This document shows, one piece after another, positions 1-4,746 of a stretch of 5,913 nt of DNA. Position numbers and translations under genes: made by a program. The notes beneath the pieces are model-generated. The model did no database searches, was not told where the DNA came from, and saw nothing but the letters and a program-made list of their open reading frames with translations. Source of the DNA: Methanosarcina sp. (lineage in GTDB: Archaea; Halobacteriota; Methanosarcinia; Methanosarcinales; Methanosarcinaceae); NCBI GenBank assembly GCA_013330315.1, contig DUIO01000168.1, positions 1 to 5,913 on the forward strand, written 5' to 3'. The stretch's first letter is position 1. Every line of letters begins with the position of its first letter.

Positions 1-1854
1 GATAGGGTCCGTTACAGCGCAATAACTCCAAAAGCAATTGAAGCTGCATTCGCAAATTCTACAAATGTTGATTTCAACCTCGCAGATGCGGGGCACTCCA
101 GGCAGGTAATTGACCTGGTTTGGGGAGCTGCTCTCACCCGGTATATCTCCCTTGCAGCAGGCAGGCTCGGGAAAATGTTCCTTTCTGTCGGAAGAGTTCA
201 GTCTCCAACTCTTTCTCTAATAGTAGACAGGGAAAAAGAAAGAAATATCTTTGTCCCGACCCCTTACTGGGAAATCCATGTTGAACTTGAAGACGCGGCA
301 AAGGAAACTTTTTCAGCTCAGCACTCAACTCGCCGTTTCCTGGATAAAGAGGAAGCCTCAAAGGTGTTCAAGAAGCTTGGAAAAAAAGCGGAGTTAAAGG
401 AGGTCGAAAAAGGGACAAAGACGGATCAGCCCCCTACTCCGTTTAATACTACAGGCTTTATTAGCGCGGCAAACTCAATAGGGCTCAGCCCTGCAAACGC
501 TATGCGCATAGCTGAATCCCTTTACACAAACGGTTACATATCATACCCGAGGACGGATAACACGGTTTATCCCGACACCCTGGACCTGCGGGCTCAAATC
601 GAGATTTTCAAAGAAGGACCTTTTAAAGAATATGCAAATACCCTGCTTGAGAAAGCCGAACTCGTCCCCACACGCGGGAAAAAAGAAACTACAGACCATC
701 CCCCTATCTTTCCTGCTTCTCTGGCAAAGGAAGCTGACCTTAAAGAAGAGGAATGGAAAGTCTATGAGCTTGTGGTCAGGCGCTTTTTTGCAACCTTTGC
801 AGGACCGAGCACATGGGAAACCATGCGCCTGAAGCTTGATATTGACGGCGAAGAGTTCAGGGCAAATGGAGCGAGATTGATCGAACCCGGCTGGCGCTGG
901 TATTACCCATATAATGCCCCTGAGGACAGGCTGCTTCCCGAGCTTAAAGAAGGGGACGCTTTAAAAGTAATAAAAAAAGAGATGCTGGACAAAGAAACCC
1001 AGCCTCCGGGCCGCTACGGGCAGGGCAGGCTTATCAATATAATGGAAGAGCTTGGGCTTGGCACAAAAGCTACTAGGCACGAAATTATCAGCAAGCTTTA
1101 TTCCAGGGCTTATATTCACGGAAATCCGGTTCAGCCCACAAACACTTCCTTTTCTGTAATGGATACCCTTGAGAAATACTCTCCCACAATCACAAAGCCG
1201 GATATGACAAAGCTACTTGAAGAAAATATGGACAAAATTGCAGAAGGCAAAATTAAAGAAGAAACCGTCCTCGAAGAGTCCAGGGAGATGCTGAAGCAGG
1301 TCTTTTCGGAACTTGACAAAAACAGGGACAATATTATAGAATCCCTGCAAGCAGGTCTCAGGGAAGATAAAATAATAGGCAATTGTTCCCTGTGCGGAAA
1401 CGAACTGATGATCCGCCGTTCGAAAAGAGGAAGCCGTTTCATAGGCTGCAGCAATTACCCTAACTGTACTTTCTCACTGCCCCTTCCAAAGAGTGGCCAG
1501 ATCATAGTTACCGATAAACTCTGTGAAACTCACGGTCTGCACTACATCCGTATTATTAACCAGGGAAAAAGAGCCTGGGACCTTGGCTGTCCGCAGTGTA
1601 ACTTTATAGAGTGGCAAAAAACCCAGCAGGAAGAGCAGGCGCAGCAGCCGAAAAAAGAGAAGCCAAAATCCATCAAAGACCTTGAAGGCGTTGGAAAAGC
1701 TACTGCAGGAAAACTGGAAGAAGCCGGGATTACAAGCGTGGAAGCCCTGGCAGAAGCGGATCCCGTAGAACTTGCAAAAGCAATAAAAATCAGTGTAAAG
1801 AAGGTCAAAAGCTGGCAGACTTCATGTAATGGTGGCACTCTTGAGGAGTTGTAA
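1..1854 (+). CDS. topA: DNA topoisomerase I (type IA), N-terminus cut by window edge
   Basis: Type IA topoisomerases relax negatively supercoiled DNA by cutting one strand through a 5'-phosphotyrosine link and passing the other strand. The frame is open from base 1 (617 residues visible). By comparison with E. coli TopA, the TOPRIM domain and roughly the first 120-150 residues are missing, so the ATG at 175 is internal. Numbering from the window edge, the visible parts are: the RYSAIT region (5-9), GRVQSPTL (63-70), ISYPRTDN with the expected catalytic Tyr at codon 182 (bases 544-546), DHPPIFPA (about 231-238), and GRYGQGRL...EELGLGTKATR (about 337-359). A four-Cys zinc finger follows (Cys 462, 465, 483, 489). 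A second possible metal site is Cys508/His511/Cys530/Cys533. A Lys/Gln/Glu-rich linker then leads to a helix-hairpin-helix (about 556-610) resembling the RadA N-terminal domain. The T-rich repeats after the stop suggest that transcription ends there. Family assignment is very secure. Confidence 0.97.
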   Translation, partial: DRVRYSAITPKAIEAAFANSTNVDFNLADAGHSRQVIDLVWGAALTRYISLAAGRLGKMFLSVGRVQSPTLSLIVDREKERNIFVPTPYWEIHVELEDAAKETFSAQHSTRRFLDKEEASKVFKKLGKKAELKEVEKGTKTDQPPTPFNTTGFISAANSIGLSPANAMRIAESLYTNGYISYPRTDNTVYPDTLDLRAQIEIFKEGPFKEYANTLLEKAELVPTRGKKETTDHPPIFPASLAKEADLKEEEWKVYELVVRRFFATFAGPSTWETMRLKLDIDGEEFRANGARLIEPGWRWYYPYNAPEDRLLPELKEGDALKVIKKEMLDKETQPPGRYGQGRLINIMEELGLGTKATRHEIISKLYSRAYIHGNPVQPTNTSFSVMDTLEKYSPTITKPDMTKLLEENMDKIAEGKIKEETVLEESREMLKQVFSELDKNRDNIIESLQAGLREDKIIGNCSLCGNELMIRRSKRGSRFIGCSNYPNCTFSLPLPKSGQIIVTDKLCETHGLHYIRIINQGKRAWDLGCPQCNFIEWQKTQQEEQAQQPKKEKPKSIKDLEGVGKATAGKLEEAGITSVEALAEADPVELAKAIKISVKKVKSWQTSCNGGTLEEL

Positions 1855-1877
1855 AGAATAGTCCTCAATCACCTTGC

Positions 1878-1944
1878 TTTTTTTGTTTATTATTTTTGTT
1901 TATTATTTTTGTTTATTATTTTTGTTTATTATTTTTGTTTATTT
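1878..1944 (+). terminator. Probable topA terminator made of repeated T-tracts
   Basis: Archaeal RNA polymerase commonly terminates at runs of T in the non-template strand, without needing a hairpin. Here a 7-T run (1878-1884) and four further 5-T runs follow the topA stop codon at short regular intervals. That the repeat array is the terminator is inferred from position and composition. Nothing else in the gap looks like a stop signal. Confidence 0.6.
1880..1944 (+). repeat. Five tandem copies of a 13-bp T-rich unit
   Basis: The unit TTTTTGTTTATTA occurs five times head to tail (1880-1892, 1893-1905, 1906-1918, 1919-1931, 1932-1944). Four copies are identical; the last differs only in its final base (T for A). 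The G of each unit sits at 1885, 1898, 1911, 1924 and 1937. Such near-perfect identity suggests recent slippage expansion, so the copy number may vary between strains. The block begins 25 bp after the topA stop. Confidence 0.95.
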
Positions 1945-2035
1945 ATAGAGCTTATCCTAAAGAGTAAAACTTTTCTCGGGCTTTGAAGCATTTTTGAAGA
2001 AAACGAAAACAGGAAAAAGTCTGGGAAAAACTCTT

Positions 2036-2048
2036 GGAAAAATATTTA
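2036..2048 (+). promoter_or_regulatory. Possible archaeal BRE/TATA element before the small ORF
   Basis: A purine-rich GGAAA (BRE-like) precedes AATATTTA (2041-2048). The ATG at 2073 lies about 28 bp past the middle of this box, roughly where an archaeal transcript would start, which would give a leaderless or nearly leaderless mRNA. AT-rich DNA yields such matches easily, so this is weak support. Confidence 0.3.
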
Positions 2049-2072
2049 ACATATCCAATCTTTACGAAGAGT

Positions 2073-2225
2073 ATGTCTACTGTTTCAAGCTCTGTTATTA
2101 CAATGTCCTCCACTCAAATAGTACCAGGAGAATTACTTGTCGCAGCATTTTTTATTTTGATAATCCTTATTTTCTATTTATCTTACCGAAAAAAGAAAAA
2201 TAATGTTATTGAAGTTTTCTTCTGA
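2073..2225 (+). CDS. Possible small single-span membrane protein (50 aa)
   Basis: I do not recognise a family. From the ATG at 2073 the frame gives 50 residues: a Ser/Thr-rich head (MSTVSSSVITMSS...), a PGELL motif, a strongly hydrophobic stretch of about 19 residues (LLVAAFFILIILIFYLSY), and a basic RKKKNN patch followed by a short tail. This is the pattern of a bitopic protein, and the positive-inside rule would place the tail in the cytoplasm. The same frame is open further upstream with a TTG at 2034 (63 aa), and another ATG lies at 2103 (41 aa). No start has a strong ribosome binding site; only GAAGAG lies just before 2073. A hydrophobic frame can arise by chance in AT-rich DNA, but a helix ending neatly in a basic cluster is less expected. 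Confidence 0.42.
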   Translation: MSTVSSSVITMSSTQIVPGELLVAAFFILIILIFYLSYRKKKNNVIEVFF

Positions 2226-2351
2226 CAGAATAACGTGCGGTAAAATTGCTATCTCAATAAGATGATATGATCGATTTTTGAGTAAAGATAATAGCTGTTT
2301 AGAAATCTGAATTTTGAATTCCGGTTCATGCGACCTTATTTGCTATACTAG

Positions 2352-2378
2352 CCTTTCGTGTTAGTCCCAACGAAAAGG
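2352..2378. other. Imperfect hairpin in the GC-richest part of the gap
   Basis: CCTTTCGT (2352-2359) can pair with ACGAAAAGG (2370-2378) if one A is bulged, leaving a 10-nt loop. An alternative pairing of GTCCC with GGGAGAC overlaps it. No T-run follows, so it does not look like a terminator. It could be RNA structure or a protein site; no function is known. Confidence 0.4.
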
Positions 2379-2400
2379 GAGACAGTACGGACAAAATACC

Positions 2401-2414
2401 AAAAAGAATATTTA
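2401..2414 (+). promoter_or_regulatory. Possible BRE/TATA element inside the gap
   Basis: AAAAAG followed by AATATTTA (2407-2414) resembles an archaeal BRE plus TATA box and repeats the same octamer seen at 2041-2048. If used, transcription would begin near 2435-2440. The product would be a small RNA or a leader of roughly 500 nt for the propeller gene. Long 5' leaders are common in Methanosarcina. Support is positional and compositional only. Confidence 0.3.
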
Positions 2415-2443
2415 TGGCATAAGTAAAAAGAGAAGTCCATACT

Positions 2444-2502
2444 CTTTCAAATTCTTATTATAATTAAACTTCTTCTTATTACCTTTCAAACTTCTTGTTA
2501 TT
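2444..2502 (+). repeat. Degenerate T-rich direct repeats
   Basis: AAACTTCTTCTTATT (2466-2480) and AAACTTCTTGTTATT (2488-2502) differ at one base and are offset by 22 bp. A shorter relative, CAAATTCTTATTA, starts at 2448. CTTTCAAA also occurs twice (2444-2451 and 2483-2490). The T-rich strand could serve as a terminator for any transcript begun at the 2401 box. Confidence 0.6.
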
Positions 2503-2576
2503 TTTAAAAAAGAAGACGGGATAAATTGGAGAATGTATTTGACGATGTTAAAGAGAAAAGTATATCTCAAATCGTA

Positions 2577-2600
2577 AAAATTCTAGAAATACAGAATTTT
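2577..2600. repeat. 8-bp perfect inverted repeat, 8-bp spacer
   Basis: AAAATTCT (2577-2584) and AGAATTTT (2593-2600) are exact reverse complements. In DNA this AT-rich it may be accidental. Confidence 0.5.
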
Positions 2601-2695
2601 AAAATCGGATTTTATTCTAAATTAGATTTTTGTTTGATCACTTTTATGATTACTATAAGTTAGAACTTTATTCTGAATCATACATACTTTAGTAA

Positions 2696-2784
2696 TTTTC
2701 CAGAGTTTGAAATATTTTCCAGAAAATGAGGAATAAACTGGAAAATATTATTGCCAGTATTACGAAATAATGCCAGTAGGCCAG
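2696..2784. promoter_or_regulatory. Array of CCAG-core sites at 19-bp steps, possible operator cluster
   Basis: CCAG cores begin at 2700, 2719, 2754, 2773 and 2781, and the reverse form CTGG begins at 2738. Three successive steps (2700, 2719, 2738) and the pair 2754/2773 are exactly 19 bp apart. The first two sit within TTTTCCAGA (2696-2704, 2715-2723); the later pair sits within TGCCAGTA (2752-2759, 2771-2778). The array ends about 80 bp before the TATA-like box of the propeller gene. Regular spacing near two helical turns suggests cooperative binding of a regulator. The function is inferred. Confidence 0.45.
2711..2749. repeat. Perfect 12-bp inverted repeat, 15-bp spacer
   Basis: AATATTTTCCAG (2711-2722) and CTGGAAAATATT (2738-2749) are exact reverse complements. 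In RNA they would form a 12-bp stem with a 15-nt loop; in DNA they form a two-half-site operator with centres about 27 bp apart. The arms include two members of the CCAG/CTGG array. No T-run follows directly, so a terminator is less likely than a binding site. Confidence 0.85.
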
Positions 2785-2863
2785 TCAGTCATTATCAGAA
2801 ACTTCAATTTATATTTAGTTATTTTCTAAATTTAGTTAACGAGGTATAATATGGACTAAAATT

Positions 2864-2880
2864 TCTATATAATATATAAT
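2864..2880 (+). promoter_or_regulatory. TATA-box region of the propeller gene
   Basis: CTATATAATATATAAT is the most TATA-like stretch before the gene at 2933. The archaeal spacing rule would place the transcript start around 2890-2900, giving a leader of about 35-45 nt. The exact box cannot be fixed because several overlapping TATA matches occur. Confidence 0.5.
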
Positions 2881-2921
2881 TGATTATTTATAATGATAAA
2901 TCTAATTTTTTTTAAGTTAAC

Positions 2922-2926
2922 GGTGA
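2922..2926 (+). promoter_or_regulatory. Ribosome binding site GGTGA for the propeller gene
   Basis: GGTGA, complementary to the 3' end of archaeal 16S rRNA, lies six bases before the ATG at 2933. This supports that start, as does the signal peptide that begins there. Confidence 0.8.
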
Positions 2927-2932
2927 CGACTC

Positions 2933-4663
2933 ATGAAGGAAATATTCCAAGCTTTGTGTTTGTTGGGGTTCATTGTAATTCTTATTTTGCCTGTAGAGGC
3001 AGTATCCAATGAGCTGTCCTTATCCGGTAATTTTACAGAAGGACCTGAATTAAACAATACGGAAAATTCTTCAATAAATTATTTTGATCTGGATTCCGGT
3101 TTGATCTGTATTGCCGCAGGAAAAATTGCAGACAATAGTGAAATTATTTCTGCAGATAATATTGTAGAAGAAATTGCTTTTTTGACTGGTAGTCGCGAAT
3201 CTGAACTCTCTCCTGTCTGGACTCCTGATAGCGAGTACATCCTGTATACTGTTAAAAGAAATGAATCTGATGATTTTGAATCTTATCGGATGAAAGCGAA
3301 CGGAAGTGAAATTGAAAGGACCGGTATTGCAGAAGGAAATCTAACCGGTTTTAGTGACATAAATCCCGATGGTACAGAACTGGTTTTGACTATATTAAAT
3401 GGTTCTCAAACAGACCTTTATCTGGCAAACCTGCAGAATGGAATAGTATTCCCTGTTACCGATGATCCGCAGGTCTCGGAGGGCTGGGGTTCATGGTGCC
3501 GCCTCGGGAAAAAAATAACATACACGCAGGAATCTCCCGGTAAGCCTTCTCAGCTGTGGATAGTTGACCGGGATGGGGCAAACAATATAAGGCTCGGGAC
3601 ATCCGAAAATGTGGGAATTGGAAAAGATTGGTGTCCTCTCGGGCTGAGAATTATATACAGCGCAAAGGACTTAGAAGAAGAATATGACCTGTGGGTAATA
3701 GACTTTTACGGTACGAACCAGGCGCAGGTGACAAATACTTCGTATAACGAATGGAACCCGTCTTTCAGTCCTGACGGAAAATGGATAGTATACGTTTCAG
3801 ACGAAGGGGGGAGCCCTGATATCTGGATAAGGGACATCGAAGGGAACTACAGGACCAGGCTTACTAACAACACTGCAAGCCCTGATTCTGTTCCCAAATG
3901 GAGTCCTGACGGGTCAAAAATTGTTTTTACAGGATATAACCGGGGAAATAATTCCACTATAGATACAATCGATACGGAAAATATGACAGGTACAGGTGCA
4001 ATAGACAGATCGAACACAAACGGCTCGGACATGAACGGTTCTGATAATTATTTGATGAATAACCCGGAAATTAACGAGGTCGATAGGTCCGATGCCTATT
4101 TGATAAACGATCCGGGAATTGATCCGATGAACAGTTCTGATACGGCTCCGATTAATGGTTCGGATATTGCTGTTATTAAACTCTCATTTGAACCTTATAA
4201 CCCGCCTTCTCCAAAAATTACCGGTCTCATAGTTGATCCTCCCGAAGGAGTCTCTCAGGAAGGAGAGGTTACAATTTCCGTAACAGCAGTGAATGAAGGA
4301 GGAAATGCAAGCGAAGGGCATATCTCAATTTCTTTCCCGGGTAAGGAGAAAATCAGAAAGGTGGAATGGACAGGCAGCAACGTTAATGTCTCCTCCGAAG
4401 GTGATCCTGTTCAGGGAAAAGACGGAGAAATAATTGCTCAGTATCCGCTTGTCGAACTTCTGGAAAATGAATGGGATACAGGAGAGGAAGAAACTCTCAA
4501 CGTGACAGTAATACCCAATAACGGAACCGAGGAGATTGTATTTTTCGTACGGGCCGGGCTGAAAGATGACCGCACGGGAACTTACAAAAGAGATCCTTTA
4601 ACCTCCATGGACAAAGATCAGCAGGGATTTGAGGTCTACAGGTATTCGTTGAAAGTGGCTTGA
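2933..4663 (+). CDS. Secreted TolB-like six-bladed beta-propeller protein with CARDB/Ig-like C-terminal domain
   Basis: The 576-residue product starts with a signal peptide (Lys2, hydrophobic core 7-20, likely cleavage after VEA at 21-23). Six blade motifs follow at a near-constant 45-residue step: VWTPDS (95), INPDG (143), SWCRLG (187), DWCPLG (232), SFSPDG (277) and KWSPDG (322). Each precedes a beta-strand of the YILY/WIVY type, as in the TolB/PD40 propeller family. The strand at about 50-64 may close the ring. A repetitive Asn/Ser/Asp/Gly linker (about 336-418) leads to a beta-rich domain (428-576) that opens like CARDB (ITGLIVDPPEG...VTAVNEGGNASEG). About 20 N-X-S/T sequons suggest an exported, N-glycosylated surface protein. 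No C-terminal membrane anchor is seen. In blades 3 and 4 the usual SPDG becomes CRLG/CPLG. No catalytic site is visible; a binding or adhesive role outside the cell is an inference. Confidence 0.88.
   Translation: MKEIFQALCLLGFIVILILPVEAVSNELSLSGNFTEGPELNNTENSSINYFDLDSGLICIAAGKIADNSEIISADNIVEEIAFLTGSRESELSPVWTPDSEYILYTVKRNESDDFESYRMKANGSEIERTGIAEGNLTGFSDINPDGTELVLTILNGSQTDLYLANLQNGIVFPVTDDPQVSEGWGSWCRLGKKITYTQESPGKPSQLWIVDRDGANNIRLGTSENVGIGKDWCPLGLRIIYSAKDLEEEYDLWVIDFYGTNQAQVTNTSYNEWNPSFSPDGKWIVYVSDEGGSPDIWIRDIEGNYRTRLTNNTASPDSVPKWSPDGSKIVFTGYNRGNNSTIDTIDTENMTGTGAIDRSNTNGSDMNGSDNYLMNNPEINEVDRSDAYLINDPGIDPMNSSDTAPINGSDIAVIKLSFEPYNPPSPKITGLIVDPPEGVSQEGEVTISVTAVNEGGNASEGHISISFPGKEKIRKVEWTGSNVNVSSEGDPVQGKDGEIIAQYPLVELLENEWDTGEEETLNVTVIPNNGTEEIVFFVRAGLKDDRTGTYKRDPLTSMDKDQQGFEVYRYSLKVA
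4040..4159 (+). repeat. Coding tandem repeat in the propeller-protein linker (48 + 48 + 24 bp)
   Basis: Two 48-bp units (4040-4087 and 4088-4135) encode related 16-residue segments, SDNYLMNNPEINEVDR and SDAYLINDPGIDPMNS. A half-length 24-bp unit follows (4136-4159, SDTAPING), and then another SD start at 4160. All units keep the reading frame. The pattern points to growth of a flexible linker by in-frame duplication followed by divergence. Confidence 0.75.
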
Positions 4664-4746
4664 GAATTTTCCTCTTTTTTCCTTTTTCTCTTTTATTCCT
4701 CTTTTTTAATTCTCTCTTCTTTCCTTACCTTTTCTTATTTTTTGCC
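4664..4746 (+). terminator. Polypyrimidine terminator tract between convergent genes
   Basis: The 83 bp after the propeller gene's stop are almost wholly T and C: between 4668 and 4743 only five purines occur, with many runs of 4-6 T. This is a good archaeal terminator for the plus strand. On the minus strand it reads as purines, so it gives no U-tract for pncB, whose transcript may run into the 3' end of the propeller gene. Confidence 0.7.

Larger units (their letters stand above)
2226..2932. other. Long AT-rich intergenic region without a convincing gene
   Basis: About 700 bp separate the small ORF from the propeller gene. No frame on either strand gives a recognisable protein. The best short frames are a 45-codon TTG-started one at 2526-2663 (+), beginning LENVFDDVKEKS, and a 26-codon one at 2249-2329 (-); neither is persuasive. 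The stretch does contain an imperfect hairpin (2352-2378), a TATA-like box (2401-2414), degenerate T-rich repeats (2444-2502), two inverted repeats (2577-2600 and 2711-2749), a 19-bp-spaced site array (2696-2784), and the promoter and ribosome binding site of the next gene. It may carry a long 5' leader or an untranslated RNA. Confidence 0.7.

Noticed and set aside
1880..1944. CRISPR-like array
   Set aside because: The units are 13 bp and directly abut one another with no spacers. This is a simple tandem repeat.
1994..2203. 69-codon TTG-started frame overlapping the small membrane ORF
   Set aside because: It has a weak start, no recognisable domain and an irregular Cys/Tyr/Asn-rich content. 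The overlapping frame with a clear membrane helix is a better candidate.
2249..2329. 26-codon minus-strand ATG frame with AAGGT upstream
   Set aside because: It is too short, rich in Asn/Tyr/Ile as expected of AT-rich DNA, and has no distinguishing protein feature.
2533..2577. 14-codon frame with a GGAGA-like sequence just before ATG
   Set aside because: The spacing is too tight for a good ribosome binding site and the peptide is too short to judge.
2526..2663. 45-codon frame (TTG start) beginning LENVFDDVKEKS
   Set aside because: The first half looks like an amphipathic helix, but there is no good start codon or ribosome binding site, no family is recognised, and the frame soon becomes ordinary AT-rich translation. 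It might be a decayed regulator fragment, but this cannot be supported.
2711..2749. Inverted repeat as ends of a mobile element
   Set aside because: The arms are only 15 bp apart with no transposase and no target-site duplication, so it is an operator or hairpin rather than element termini.
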